64,000 bases of DNA from Peptoniphilus_A genitalis (GTDB taxonomy: Bacteria > Bacillota > Clostridia > Tissierellales > Peptoniphilaceae): the NCBI RefSeq assembly GCF_949769225.1, contig NZ_CATKPB010000002.1; one strand, given 5' to 3'. The translations under genes and the position numbers were made by a program. Numbering within the stretch: the first letter of the stretch is position 1; every line of letters begins with the position of its first letter. Positions 8,597 to 18,551 of the stretch are shown here, piece after piece. The notes under the pieces are model-generated. The model was not told the origin of the DNA and searched no databases. It saw only the letters and a program-made list of their open reading frames with translations.

Positions 8597-9579
8597 TATT
8601 TTTCCACCTTATCCTTTATTTTATCTACAATATTAGATTCTACTATATCTATGGCATATTTTGCAGCATTTTTTATGGCTCTGGCATCAGAATTTCCATG
8701 GGCCTTAATAATGTTGCCATCAATTCCCAATAAGATTGTTCCCCCAACTTCTTTAGCATCTAGCTTTTTAAACTTTTTCATTAAAAACTCAGTAAAAGCC
8801 TTTTTAGCCTTATCATCTAAGTCTGAAGTTGCAATACCGTGGAAAAGGCTTTTTGTCGCAAATTCCACTACACCCTCAATGGATTTAAGAAGAACATTTC
8901 CATCGAATCCATCACACACTAGAAGGTCCACATCGTTATCCATAATTTCTCTAGCTTCAACATTTCCCACAAAGTTGAGATCAGATTCTTTTAATCTTTG
9001 GTAGGCTTCCTTATAAAGTGCATTGCCCTTGCCTTCTTCTACCCCTACATTTAATAGACCAATTTTTGGATTTTCTATCTTATAATATTCTCTTAAGAAT
9101 ACATCACCAAGGATTGCAAACTCCTCTAAAAGTTCTGGGTTTGTGTCCATGTTGGCACCTGAATCTATTACAAGTGTATTTGACTTAAGACCTGGGATTA
9201 GAGTTGGAAGAACTCCTCTTTTTATTCCCTTAATTCTTCCTACAATAAAGATTCCACCACCTAAAAGGGCGCCAGTACTTCCTGCAGAAATAAGTGCTTG
9301 GGCCTTCTTTTCTTTTAATAGGGTCATGGCCTTTACAATAGAAGAATCTTTCTTTTTCCTTAAAGCGAGAACAGGTTCTTCATTGTTCTCAATGTTTTCA
9401 CTTGCATCTACTATCTCTACTTTATCTTTATCATAATCTAGTCCTTGAAGGTTTTCTTTTATAAAGTCTTCTCTTCCCACTAGGATTATTTCTTTATTAA
9501 ATTCATTGGAAGCATCAATAGCTCCCTTAATGATTTCAGCCTTATTGTCGCCACCATTTATATCAAAAATTAGTTTCAT
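8596..9579 (-). CDS. plsX: Phosphate acyltransferase PlsX
   Basis: Converts acyl-ACP to acyl-phosphate for PlsY in phospholipid synthesis; peripheral membrane enzyme. The 327-aa protein starts MKLIFDINGGDNK. Family blocks include SAGSTGALLGGG, GVLPTLIPG, VIDSGANMDTNPELL and CDGFDGNVLLKSIEG. Start at 9579, because GGAGGTCGAA directly precedes this ATG; an in-frame codon four residues earlier lacks support. First gene of the plsX-acpP-rnc-radical SAM-smc-ftsY unit. A 17-bp A+T palindrome covers the likely -10 region at 9599-9615. Confidence 0.96.
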   Translation of the reverse strand: MKLIFDINGGDNKAEIIKGAIDASNEFNKEIILVGREDFIKENLQGLDYDKDKVEIVDASENIENNEEPVLALRKKKDSSIVKAMTLLKEKKAQALISAGSTGALLGGGIFIVGRIKGIKRGVLPTLIPGLKSNTLVIDSGANMDTNPELLEEFAILGDVFLREYYKIENPKIGLLNVGVEEGKGNALYKEAYQRLKESDLNFVGNVEAREIMDNDVDLLVCDGFDGNVLLKSIEGVVEFATKSLFHGIATSDLDDKAKKAFTEFLMKKFKKLDAKEVGGTILLGIDGNIIKAHGNSDARAIKNAAKYAIDIVESNIVDKIKDKVEK

Positions 9580-9598
9580 TTCGACCTCCATTAATAAA

Positions 9599-9615
9599 TT
9601 TAATATTATATTAAA
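9599..9615. promoter_or_regulatory. 17-bp palindrome upstream of plsX
   Basis: TTTAATAT-T-ATATTAAA, perfect arms of 8 around one base, 20 bases before the plsX ATG. It contains a TATAAT-like -10 on the minus strand. Could be a repressor site controlling lipid genes, as FapR does in Bacillus, but it does not match the FapR consensus I know; pure A+T palindromes also arise by chance here. Confidence 0.35.
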
Positions 9616-10140
9616 TGACTAAAAAAATCAATCTTTTGCCTATATTTAATAAGATTTCTTCACTTCTCTTAAGTCAATCAAATTTATAAATTATTTTTTA
9701 TAATCTATCAAAACTTTTTATTTTATAGGGCAAATATTTTAAATATTATAATAAGAGCTTTTTATTTTGTGTTAATCTTTTCCTTATTTTAAGTCAGAAG
9801 TCTTTATGTTTAAAATTACAAAGTCATTTAAACTGAAATATTATTTACTACAAGTTAGTAAAAATTTATGAAACAGGATTTGTCTATGCCTTAGTAAAAG
9901 TTGATGACTTAGTAAAGGTTAATGACTTTTTAAAAGTTAATAACTTGGCGAGAGTTAACAACTCCGCATTAATCTATAACTTCTTACTTATTTACTAAGT
10001 TATAAGCGAATATTAGCCTATAAAGTTTTATGAACTTATAACTTCCTACTTAATAGAAAATTATAGCTAAGTATTCTTGTTTAACTTCAAGATTAATTTG
10101 TCTCAAGAAATTATAAGTTCGCCAAATTAAAAAAGACAAT
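9616..10140. other. Non-coding gap between plsX and the PFOR terminator
   Basis: No coding gene. A+T-rich sequence with seven 18-bp repeat units (9885-10010); nothing else recognised in 9616-9884 or 10011-10140. Confidence 0.7.
9885..10010 (+). repeat. 18-bp period tandem array B (7 units)
   Basis: Seven 18-bp units at 9885, 9903, 9921, 9939, 9957, 9975 and 9993. Best units GATGACTTAGTAAAGGTT and AATGACTTTTTAAAAGTT. Same orientation and phase logic as array A, but with an AGTT end instead of TTTT. It lies between the PFOR terminator and plsX. Confidence 0.78.
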
Positions 10141-10173
10141 AAAAAAACTCGCTCAAGTTTCCTCAAGCGAGTT
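10141..10173 (-). terminator. Intrinsic terminator after pyruvate:ferredoxin oxidoreductase
   Basis: Minus strand: AACTCGCT paired with AGCGAGTT, extended inward by four further pairs to a GAAA tetraloop, then seven T residues. A strong Rho-independent terminator about 40 bases after the PFOR stop. Confidence 0.92.
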
Positions 10174-10211
10174 AAATTTATTTATTTAGAAATTATATTA
10201 TTTGGCAAAAA

Positions 10212-13200
10212 TTATTCTTCACCGTTTGCTAGTGCAATATAGCCAGCGTATCTTGCCTTAGCATTTTCTTCAGCAACTTCGTAAAGTTTTTCTGCTCTTT
10301 CAGGGAATAACTTCTTAAGAGATGTATATCTTACTTCTCCGTCAAGGAAGTCTCTGAATGGTTTAGTAGGTTCTTTAGAGTCTAAGATGAATGGATTCTT
10401 TCCTTCTTCTTTAAGTTCAGGGTTGAATCTGTATAGGTGCCAGTAACCTGTTTCAACAGCTTTCTTTTCTTCTTCAATTGAGAAGCCCATACCTACTCTA
10501 ATTCCGTGGTTAATACATGGAGCGTAAGCAATGATTAGTGATGGACCATCATAAGCTTCAGCTTCTTTAATTGCCTTGTAAGCTTGGTTCTTGTCAGCAC
10601 CAAGAGCAATTTGAGCTACATATACATAACCATAAGTTGTTGCCATTAGACCAAGGTCTTTCTTCTTAGTTAATTTACCAGCTGCTGCGAATTGTGCAAT
10701 TGCTGCTGTTGGAGTTGCCTTAGAAGCTTGACCACCAGTGTTTGAATAAACTTCAGTATCAAGAACAAGAATGTTGATGTTTTCACCAGATGCTAGAACG
10801 TGGTCAACTCCACCGAATCCGATGTCGTAAGCCCAACCGTCTCCACCGATGATCCATTGACTCTTCTTGATTAAGAATCTTTCGAGACCCTTAAGATCAT
10901 CAATGATTTCATCTGCCTTGTCGTTTCCGAATTTCTTATCAAGAACTTTTAGTACATTTGCACTTGCTGCCTTAGAAGTCTTGTAGTCATCCATTCCTTC
11001 AATCCAAGCCTTGAATGCTTCGTTAGCTTCTGCGTCAACGTTAAGTTCAATGAAGTCTTCCATAAGGTTTTTAATTCTATTTCTTGTTTGAGTTTGAGAT
11101 ACAGCCATACCATATCCATATTCAGCATTGTCTTCGAATAGGGAGTTAGCCCATGATGGTCCATTTCCGCATTCGTCAGTACAATATGGCATTGATGGTG
11201 CTGATCCACCCCAGATTGATGAACAACCTGTAGCGTTAGCAATACTCATTCTATCTCCAAATAATTGTGTAACAAGTTTTACATATGGAGTTTCTCCACA
11301 ACCTGCACAAGCTCCTGAGAATTCAAGATATGGAGTTTGGAATTGAGTGTTCTTGAAGTTGTTAGGTTCAATGTTTTCTTGTTTAGATTTTACGTGTTCA
11401 AATGCATATTCCCAGTTAGCTGCTTGAACGTCTAATTCATTTTCGAACGGTGACATAACAAGTGCTTTTTCTTTTGCTGGACAAACTTGAGCACAGTTTC
11501 CACAACCTGTACAGTCTAGTGGAGAAATTTGCATTCTGTATTCGTAATTTTCAAGTCCCTTACCTCTAGCCTTAATTGTTTCAAAGCCTTCTGGTGCGTT
11601 AGCCTTTTCTTCTTCGTCAGCAAGGAAAGGTCTAATTACTGCGTGAGGACAAACTAGTGAGCATTGGTTACATTGGATACAGTTTTCGCTCTTCCAGTGA
11701 GGAACATTAACTGCGATACCTCTCTTTTCGTAACGGCTTGTTCCTGATGGGAATGTACCGTCAACCATGTTGCTGAAAGTTGATACAGGAAGATCGTTAC
11801 CTTCTTGTCTGTTCATTGGGATTAGGATGTTGTTGATAAATTCAGGAGCTCCCTTAATCTTGAAGTTCTTAGTTGTATCAGCATCTTTCCAAGAATCCTT
11901 AACTTCCACCTTGTGAAGAGCTCCAATACCTTGATCTACTGCAGCGTAGTTCATGTTAACAATATCGTCACCCTTTGCACCGTAATCTTTTACGATAGCT
12001 TGTTTTAGAAGTTTAACAGCTTCATCAAGTGGAAGTACTTGAGAAAGATTGAAGAATGCAGCTTGCATTACCATGTTAGTTCTTCCGCCAAGTCCAACTT
12101 CTGCAGCTATTTTAGTAGCGTTAATTGTATAGAATTCAATTTCATTTTCAGCAATATATTTCTTCATATATCCTGGTAGGTGTTCGTCAAGTTCTTCGTC
12201 ATTCCAAATAGTATTTAGAAGGAACTTTCCACCCTTCTTAAGTCCTCTTAATAAGTCATAAGAGTAAACATAAGATTGTTTTGAACATGAAATGAAGTCA
12301 GTTTCTGTTAGTAGGTAAGTTGATGTAATTCTGTTGTGACCAAATCTTAAGTGAGACATTGTAACCCCACCTGATTTTTTAGAGTCATAATCAAAGTAAC
12401 CTTGTGCATACATGTCAGTATTGTCACCGATAATCTTGATTGCAGATTTGTTTGCACCTACAGTACCGTCAGATCCGAATCCCCAGAACTTACATCTAAT
12501 AGTTCCTTCAGGTTCAGTTGTGATGTGTTCTTTAATTTCAAGTGATTTGTGAGTTACATCATCAACGATACCAATTGTGAAGTCATTCTTAGGTTGGTCA
12601 GCCTTAAGGTTTTCGTAAACTGTTAAGATATCTGTTGGGTTAGTGTCCTTTGAGCCTAGGCCATAGATACCACCAACGATAAGTGGTTTCTTATCTGATT
12701 CATAGAAAGCATCTCTAACGTCAAGGTAAAGTGGTTGTCCAACTGCTCCCTTTTCCTTAGTTCTATCAAGAACTGCAATTCTTTCTACAGTTTCAGGAAT
12801 TGCTGCCATTAAGTGTTTAATTGAGAAAGGTCTGTAAAGGTGAACTTTAACAAGTCCAGTCTTTTGTCCCTTTGCGTTTAGGTAGTCAACAACTTCTTCA
12901 ATTGTTTCAGTTACTGATCCCATTGCTACGATAATGTCAGTAGCATCTTTTGCACCGTAGTAGTTGAATAGGTTGTATTCTCTACCAGTTAATTTAGAAA
13001 TGTCCTTCATATAACCTTCAGTGATATCAATGATATCAGTGTAATAGTGGTTTGAAGCTTCAATTTCTTGGAAGTAGATATCGGGGTTTTGTGCAGTACC
13101 TCTAATTTCAGGTCCATTAGGGTTAAGAGCTCTTTGTTTGAAAGCCTTAACTGCTTCTTTATCTACTAGTTTTGCTAAATCATCGTAATTAAGTACTTCA

Positions 13201-13748
13201 ATTTTTTGAACTTCGTGAGATGTTCTAAAGCCATCAAAGAAGTGAATGAAAGGTAAACTTCCTTTGATAGCAGCTAAGTGAGCAACGCCAGCTAAGTCCA
13301 TTGCTTCTTGAACTGAACCAGATGCTAACATAGCAAGTCCTGCAGCTCTTGCTGCCATAACGTCTTGGTGGTCTCCAAAAATTGAAAGTGCGTGTGATGC
13401 TAGTGCTCTAGCAGCAACGTGGAATACACCTGGAAGTAGTTCCCCTGCTATCTTGTACATGTTAGGTAGCATAAGTAATAGACCTTGAGATGCTGTGTAT
13501 GTTGATGTTAGTGATCCAGCTTGTAGTGAACCGTGAACAGCTCCAGCAGCTCCTCCTTCAGATTGTAACTCCTTAACCAATACTTCTTGACCGAAGATGT
13601 TCTTTCTTCCGTGAGAAGCCCAAGCATCAATGTGCTCAGCCATTGGTGAAGAAGGTGTGATTGGGTAAATACAAGCAACGTCAGAAAACGCATAGGCTAC
13701 GTGAGCGGCTGCTTCATTACCGTCCATTGTTTTAAATGTTTTAGACAT
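10212..13748 (-). CDS. nifJ: Pyruvate:ferredoxin (flavodoxin) oxidoreductase, single-chain
   Basis: Oxidises pyruvate and CoA to acetyl-CoA and CO2, reducing ferredoxin; the central energy step in anaerobes. The 1178-aa protein is the fused homodimeric type. In order: pyruvate/TPP domain with YPITPSSPMAEHID, domain II, the gamma-like domain (KFWGFGSDGTVGANK), an inserted ferredoxin domain with two 4Fe-4S motifs (CIQCNQCSLVCPH and CTGCGNCAQVCPA), then the TPP domain with GACAGCGETPYVK and GDGWAYDIGFGG, whose extra cysteines hold the proximal cluster. AGGAGG lies 6 bases before the ATG. Single-gene unit with promoter TTGAAA-17-TATAAT and a strong terminator. Also called por. Confidence 0.97.
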   Translation of the reverse strand: MSKTFKTMDGNEAAAHVAYAFSDVACIYPITPSSPMAEHIDAWASHGRKNIFGQEVLVKELQSEGGAAGAVHGSLQAGSLTSTYTASQGLLLMLPNMYKIAGELLPGVFHVAARALASHALSIFGDHQDVMAARAAGLAMLASGSVQEAMDLAGVAHLAAIKGSLPFIHFFDGFRTSHEVQKIEVLNYDDLAKLVDKEAVKAFKQRALNPNGPEIRGTAQNPDIYFQEIEASNHYYTDIIDITEGYMKDISKLTGREYNLFNYYGAKDATDIIVAMGSVTETIEEVVDYLNAKGQKTGLVKVHLYRPFSIKHLMAAIPETVERIAVLDRTKEKGAVGQPLYLDVRDAFYESDKKPLIVGGIYGLGSKDTNPTDILTVYENLKADQPKNDFTIGIVDDVTHKSLEIKEHITTEPEGTIRCKFWGFGSDGTVGANKSAIKIIGDNTDMYAQGYFDYDSKKSGGVTMSHLRFGHNRITSTYLLTETDFISCSKQSYVYSYDLLRGLKKGGKFLLNTIWNDEELDEHLPGYMKKYIAENEIEFYTINATKIAAEVGLGGRTNMVMQAAFFNLSQVLPLDEAVKLLKQAIVKDYGAKGDDIVNMNYAAVDQGIGALHKVEVKDSWKDADTTKNFKIKGAPEFINNILIPMNRQEGNDLPVSTFSNMVDGTFPSGTSRYEKRGIAVNVPHWKSENCIQCNQCSLVCPHAVIRPFLADEEEKANAPEGFETIKARGKGLENYEYRMQISPLDCTGCGNCAQVCPAKEKALVMSPFENELDVQAANWEYAFEHVKSKQENIEPNNFKNTQFQTPYLEFSGACAGCGETPYVKLVTQLFGDRMSIANATGCSSIWGGSAPSMPYCTDECGNGPSWANSLFEDNAEYGYGMAVSQTQTRNRIKNLMEDFIELNVDAEANEAFKAWIEGMDDYKTSKAASANVLKVLDKKFGNDKADEIIDDLKGLERFLIKKSQWIIGGDGWAYDIGFGGVDHVLASGENINILVLDTEVYSNTGGQASKATPTAAIAQFAAAGKLTKKKDLGLMATTYGYVYVAQIALGADKNQAYKAIKEAEAYDGPSLIIAYAPCINHGIRVGMGFSIEEEKKAVETGYWHLYRFNPELKEEGKNPFILDSKEPTKPFRDFLDGEVRYTSLKKLFPERAEKLYEVAEENAKARYAGYIALANGEE

Positions 13749-13800
13749 ATTTGCCTCCTAATTATTAATAATATAAATATTAACTAACCATACTGTTTAT

Positions 13801-13829
13801 ATTATAGAACTTAATTTAATAAATTTCAA
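13801..13829 (-). promoter_or_regulatory. Promoter of pyruvate:ferredoxin oxidoreductase
   Basis: TTGAAA (13829-13824), 17-bp spacer, TATAAT (13806-13801), giving a leader of roughly 45 bases before the ATG at 13748. Vegetative sigma-factor type. Confidence 0.8.
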
Positions 13830-13885
13830 TAATATTATTAATAAAAGTCTTAGAAAGATTTAAAAATAGCGAATTATGAAAGACG

Positions 13886-13900
13886 TTCCATTATATGGAA
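13886..13900. promoter_or_regulatory. TTCCAT-TAT-ATGGAA dyad upstream of the PFOR promoter
   Basis: Perfect 6-bp arms with a 3-bp centre, 57 bases upstream of the PFOR -35. Resembles IclR-type operators in form. It could also be a weak hairpin ending hprK transcripts, though no T-run follows on the minus strand. Confidence 0.4.
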
Positions 13901-13980
13901 TCTACTTTTTATTTTTAAATATTTTCCTACTATTAGTAATAATAAATAAAAGCTTATTATTAAGTTCCCATAAATTATCT

Positions 13981-14895
13981 TTAATTTCTTTTTCCACCCA
14001 TAAGTCTATTATTTAAAGCTTCTGCAGGGTTGTAGCCCAATTCTTTTTGCTTGTAGTTTTTAGTTGCAACTTCAATTATAAGGGCAGTGTGTCTTCCCGG
14101 CTTAACTGGTATGTCAAACCTAACAACATCTATCCCTAGAATGCTTTGATATTTGTTGTCTAATCCCAGTCTTTCATATTCCTTTGACTCGTCCCAATCT
14201 TCTAAGTTTACGACTACCTCGATTTCTTTTTCTTCCATGACAAAACCAACACCAAACATTTTTTGAATGTCGATAATGCCAACTCCCCTTATTTCCATAA
14301 AATATTTTGTTATTTCTGGTGACTTCCCAATAAGTCTCTTATCTAAGTTTTTTATGATAACTGAGTCGTCAGAAATTAATCTTGCTCCATTAGAAATAAG
14401 ATCAAGGGCAGTTTCACTTTTACCAATCCCACTTCTTCCTGTTATTAAAACTCCAATACCAGAAATATCTAATAGAACACCATGCATCCTCATAGTTGGT
14501 GCTAGTTCATCTTCTACAAGTGAAATTATCTTGCTAAATACCTTTGAAGTTGAGTCAGAACTCCTTAAGATTGTTACATTATATTTTTTTGCAAGTTCTA
14601 TAGCTTGAGGAAAAATTTCAGCATTCCTAGAAAAAATAACTGCGGGAATGTCATAGATAAATAATTTTTCTAGGGTTTCATACCTCATCTTATCTTCCAT
14701 AGAATTTATATAGTGCCACTCTTGAGTTCCTATTAGTTGGATCCTGTCCTTAACAAAGTTTGAGTAATAACCATTAAGTTGTAGACCTGGTCTATTGATG
14801 TCACTACTTTCTATTTCTATGTCCTTGTAGTCTATAGATGCATGAACTAGTTCAAATTTTAATTCATCAACTATATATTTTATTTTAACGCCCAT
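13981..14895 (-). CDS. hprK: HPr kinase/phosphorylase
   Basis: Phosphorylates HPr on Ser46 in response to glycolytic metabolites, the sensor step of carbon catabolite control in Firmicutes. 304 aa from the ATG at 14895, normal length. N-terminal substrate-like domain, then Walker A ITGRSGIGKSETALDLIS, the capping region RLISDDSVIIKN and the HPrK signature EIRGVGIIDIQKMFG. The start has GGGGAGGAAATA directly in front; an in-frame extension of 16 codons lies inside uvrC and is rejected. It overlaps the uvrC 3' end by 11 bases. No ptsH or PTS gene is in the window. Confidence 0.96.
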   Translation of the reverse strand: MGVKIKYIVDELKFELVHASIDYKDIEIESSDINRPGLQLNGYYSNFVKDRIQLIGTQEWHYINSMEDKMRYETLEKLFIYDIPAVIFSRNAEIFPQAIELAKKYNVTILRSSDSTSKVFSKIISLVEDELAPTMRMHGVLLDISGIGVLITGRSGIGKSETALDLISNGARLISDDSVIIKNLDKRLIGKSPEITKYFMEIRGVGIIDIQKMFGVGFVMEEKEIEVVVNLEDWDESKEYERLGLDNKYQSILGIDVVRFDIPVKPGRHTALIIEVATKNYKQKELGYNPAEALNNRLMGGKRN

Positions 14896-16747
14896 TATTT
14901 CCTCCCCTAAAGTGCTGGTAAATGGAATTAGCACTTGCTTCATTCATGGATTCAACTTCCATTAATTCTTCTAGACTTGCATTTTTTATCTTATCAATAG
15001 ACCTAAAGTGTTTTAAGAGATTTTCCTTTCTCTTTGGTCCAATTAATTTTATATCGTCTAGCTCTGACTTAAACATAGTATTGGTCCTTAAATTTCTGTG
15101 ATAATTTATGGCAAACCTGTGAGCCTCTTCTTGAATTTTGAAAATCATCTTGTAGGCACGAGAGTTTAAATCAATTTTAAATTCTTCATTATTGTAAATA
15201 ATTCCACGAGTCTTGTGGAAGTCATCCTTTACAAGTCCACAAATTTCCAAATTTAAATTCAACTTGTCTAAGATTTCTTTGGCAGCATTGACTTGTCCCT
15301 TGCCGCCGTCCATCATTATGAGGTCTGGAAAATTTGAAAAAGAAGATGACTTAGAAGTTTTTTTCTCTTCAACTCCCCTTGTAAATCTCCTCTCGATAAC
15401 TTCCTTTAAACTAGAATAGTCATCTGGTCCCACAACACTTTTAATCCTAAATTTTCTGTAGTCACTTTTCTTAGAGTCGCCATCTTCAAAAACTACCATT
15501 GAGCCCACTGACTCAACTCCAGAAATATTTGAAATATCGTAGGCCTCAATTCTCCTAGGAGTTTCACTTAGACCAAGTAGGTCCTTAATATCTTCAAGGG
15601 CCTTTTTATTTGTTTCAGCACGCTTCTTGAACTTGTCGCCGTACTTTTCAATCATATCCAACGCATTTCTCTTTACCATTCTAACAAGTTCTTTCTTGTT
15701 GCCCTTTATTGGAACTACAATATTTACCTTATTGCCCCTCTTTTCTGTTAGCCAATCTTCTAATAATTTAATATCGAGAGGTTTTTCTTCTATTATAATT
15801 TCCTTTGGTATATAAGATGCTCCAATGTAAAATTGCTTGATAAAAGATGAAAATATTTCTTCATAAGAATCATTGTAATAGTCTCTAATCATATAGTGTT
15901 CTCTACCAATAATTTTTCCATTTCTAAAGAAGAAGATTTGAATCAAGACTTCGTCAATTCCCTTGGCAAGGGCAATAATGTCCTTGTCGTCGTTAGCCTC
16001 TGGATCAGAGATAAGTTGCCTTTCCTTTAAGTATTCCAGATTTTTAATCCTGTCCCTAATGTCTGCTGCATTTTCATAATCAAGATTTCTCGAGTAGTCC
16101 ATCATCTTCTCATGAAGCTTATCCACTAGCTTGCTGTTTGAAGAAGATAAAAAACTTAGGACTTCATCTACCATTAAATTATAATCCTCATCCTTTACTT
16201 CTCCAGTGCAAGGTCCCAGACACTTACCAATGTAGTAGTTTAAGCAGGGCCTAAAAGGTTTTTCTTCCACATTTTCAAGATTTAAATTGCAGGTCCTAAG
16301 GGGATAAATCCTCTCAAAGGTTTCAATAGAACCATTTACTGCAAAAACATCGGGATAGGGGCCAAAGTATTTAGCTCCGTCCTTGGCAACCCTTCTTGTC
16401 TTCATGACCCTTGGAAACCTCTCGTTGACCTTGACTTTGATGTAGGGATACTGCTTGTCATCACGGAGTAGGATGTTGTATTTTGGAAGATTGTCCTTTA
16501 TCAAGTTGGACTCAAGCACTAGGGACTCAACTTCATTTTCTACTATTATATATTCGAAGTCGTGAATCTTTGACACCATGCTGGCAACTTTTTTTGAGGA
16601 CTTCCCATAGGATCCAAAGTATTGTCTAACTCTTTTTCTAAGAGATTTAGCTTTTCCAACATAGATTATCTCGTCTAATTCATTTTTCATTATATAAACT
16701 CCTGGTTTGTCAGGAAGTTTATCAAGCCTTTCTCTTAAATCTAACAA
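14885..16747 (-). CDS. uvrC: Excinuclease ABC subunit C
   Basis: Nuclease subunit that makes both incisions in nucleotide excision repair with UvrAB. 620 aa. GIY-YIG domain at residues 10-95 (GVYIMKNELDEIIYVGKAKSLRKRVRQYF), a Cys region (PCLNYYIGKCLGPCTG), the UvrB-interaction domain (EKMMDYSRNLDYENAADIRD), the RNase H-like endonuclease domain with EAYDISNISG and MMDGGKGQ, and C-terminal helix-hairpin-helix motifs. The start is TTG at 16747 with GAGAGAGG about 10 bases upstream, 4 bases after the aminopeptidase stop. Complete. Confidence 0.96.
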   Translation of the reverse strand: MLDLRERLDKLPDKPGVYIMKNELDEIIYVGKAKSLRKRVRQYFGSYGKSSKKVASMVSKIHDFEYIIVENEVESLVLESNLIKDNLPKYNILLRDDKQYPYIKVKVNERFPRVMKTRRVAKDGAKYFGPYPDVFAVNGSIETFERIYPLRTCNLNLENVEEKPFRPCLNYYIGKCLGPCTGEVKDEDYNLMVDEVLSFLSSSNSKLVDKLHEKMMDYSRNLDYENAADIRDRIKNLEYLKERQLISDPEANDDKDIIALAKGIDEVLIQIFFFRNGKIIGREHYMIRDYYNDSYEEIFSSFIKQFYIGASYIPKEIIIEEKPLDIKLLEDWLTEKRGNKVNIVVPIKGNKKELVRMVKRNALDMIEKYGDKFKKRAETNKKALEDIKDLLGLSETPRRIEAYDISNISGVESVGSMVVFEDGDSKKSDYRKFRIKSVVGPDDYSSLKEVIERRFTRGVEEKKTSKSSSFSNFPDLIMMDGGKGQVNAAKEILDKLNLNLEICGLVKDDFHKTRGIIYNNEEFKIDLNSRAYKMIFKIQEEAHRFAINYHRNLRTNTMFKSELDDIKLIGPKRKENLLKHFRSIDKIKNASLEELMEVESMNEASANSIYQHFRGGNNGR

Positions 16748-16751
16748 TTAT

Positions 16752-18503
16752 TTATACCTCTCTCGTTGCTTCTTTCAAGTATTCTAAAATTTCTCCTTCA
16801 AGATAGGGACTTAATTTTTCAAAAACTTCCTTGTGGTAGGAATTTAAAACTTCCACTTGTCTCTTTGTCAAAAGACTTACATCAATTGCATCTAGTTCAA
16901 AGGGACAGAAGGAAATTGTCTTAAACTTATTAAAGATTGAGTCCACAGTTTGGCAGTCGTAGACAACCCTCATGATGTTTTCAATCCTAATTCCATGCTT
17001 GCCTTCCTTATAAACTCCAGGTTCATTGGAAACAATCATGCCTTCTTCCATTCTCACGGCAGGGTCTCTTGGAGAAATTCTGTGTGGTCCCTCGTGAACT
17101 GAAAGAACAAAACCAATTCCATGACCAGTTCCACACTTGTAGTCCATTCTCCCTTGCCAGAGGGCGTATCTTGCAATCCCATCAAGAGCCAGGTCATAGG
17201 TTCCCTTTAAGAAAACTGCGTCCATTAGGTTTATGTGACTCTTTAGGGTCAAAGTATAATCTCTTATCTCTTCCTCACTTAAGTCTCCCATGGCAATGGT
17301 CCTTGTAATATCAGTTGTCCCTGAATAGTATTGGCCTCCTGAGTCCACAAGATATAGTCCCCTATCTTCTATTATTGCTTGGCTTTTCTTTGTGGCATGA
17401 TAGTGCATCATGGCAGCATTGGGTCCATAGGCAGAAATTGTGTCAAAGGAATTAGATATATAAAGTGGGTCCTCTTCACGAAGTCCATCAAGCTTCATAG
17501 CAGCTTGGTATTCTCCAATTTTATTTTTTGCATTTTGTTTCAACCAGTAGATAAACTTAAAGAGTGCCACACCGTCTCTAACATAAGTTTCTTCAAGGTT
17601 TTTTATCTCAACATCGTTCTTTATAGCCTTTAGGTCTTCTGAAATGTTTCTTCCAAAGATAATTTCATTCTTGTCGCAGAGTCCCTTATAAATTCTTTCG
17701 TTAATAGAGGCTGGGTCAAGATAAATTTTCTCGCCATTATAAGTTTTTAAATATTCATAAAAATCTGAGTAATCTTTTATTTCTAGGACTTTAGACAGTT
17801 CTTCTTCTATCTTCTTTATCTTAGACCTATCTGTAAACAAGATGACCTTGTCTTCTTCAATTATCATAAAGGAAATCAAAACTGGCGTGTCCTTTATGTC
17901 CATGCCACGAAGGTTTAGGGTCCAGCCAATATCCACAAGAGAAGAAACCACAGTCATCTTAGCATTTTTCTTTTTTAAAATTTCTCTGATTTCAGAAATT
18001 TTATCTTGGCAAGACTTGCCTGCATATTTTACATCCAACAAGAAGGCATCATCAGATGGAAAGTCATACCTATCTTCCCAAAGGTCCTTTATCAAGTCTA
18101 TGTCAATAATTTTAATATTTTTATTTTGCAATTTCTTTGAAATTGAAGAAAACCCTTGATGAGAAAAATATTCTGCATTAAGACCAAGGGTCATTCCCTC
18201 TTTAATGTTTTCTACAATCCACTCATCATAATTTAAGACTCCAGCTTGTCCTTGTTTTTTAAGTTCAAAGCCAAAATCTTTTATCTCTCTTGCAGCTTGA
18301 ATGTAATATCTTCCATCAGTCCAAAGGAAAGCCTCATCTCTTGCTACTACAGCAGTCCCTTGTGAACCAGTAAAGCCTGTCAAGAATTCTCTTTCCTTGT
18401 AATAATCTGGCAGGTACTCAGACCCATGTGGATCCTTTGATGGCACAAGATAAAAATCTATTTTATTTTCTTCCATTAAGTTTCGTATTTTATTTAAAAT
18501 CAC
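16752..18503 (-). CDS. Xaa-Pro aminopeptidase (M24B metallopeptidase)
   Basis: Cytoplasmic aminopeptidase removing N-terminal residues before proline, fitting a peptide-degrading lifestyle. 583 aa, the long form with two creatinase-like N-terminal domains before the C-terminal pita-bread catalytic domain. Metal-ligand blocks are visible: LYLVDSGGQYYSGTTDITRT (two Asp), GTGHGIGF (His), VSNEPGVY (Glu) and GIRIEN (Glu). Start is GTG at 18503 with GGAAGTGAT upstream. First gene of the aminopeptidase-uvrC-hprK series. Homologous to PepP/AmpP, but the subclass cannot be fixed from sequence alone. Confidence 0.93.
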   Translation of the reverse strand: MILNKIRNLMEENKIDFYLVPSKDPHGSEYLPDYYKEREFLTGFTGSQGTAVVARDEAFLWTDGRYYIQAAREIKDFGFELKKQGQAGVLNYDEWIVENIKEGMTLGLNAEYFSHQGFSSISKKLQNKNIKIIDIDLIKDLWEDRYDFPSDDAFLLDVKYAGKSCQDKISEIREILKKKNAKMTVVSSLVDIGWTLNLRGMDIKDTPVLISFMIIEEDKVILFTDRSKIKKIEEELSKVLEIKDYSDFYEYLKTYNGEKIYLDPASINERIYKGLCDKNEIIFGRNISEDLKAIKNDVEIKNLEETYVRDGVALFKFIYWLKQNAKNKIGEYQAAMKLDGLREEDPLYISNSFDTISAYGPNAAMMHYHATKKSQAIIEDRGLYLVDSGGQYYSGTTDITRTIAMGDLSEEEIRDYTLTLKSHINLMDAVFLKGTYDLALDGIARYALWQGRMDYKCGTGHGIGFVLSVHEGPHRISPRDPAVRMEEGMIVSNEPGVYKEGKHGIRIENIMRVVYDCQTVDSIFNKFKTISFCPFELDAIDVSLLTKRQVEVLNSYHKEVFEKLSPYLEGEILEYLKEATREV

Positions 18504-18551
18504 ATTATCACTTCCTAAGTCCTATATTATCACAAGAGGAAATTAGGGCAA

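Noticed and set aside
9599..9615. FapR operator at plsX
   Set aside because: Palindromic and well placed, but does not match the FapR consensus; kept only as an unassigned palindrome.
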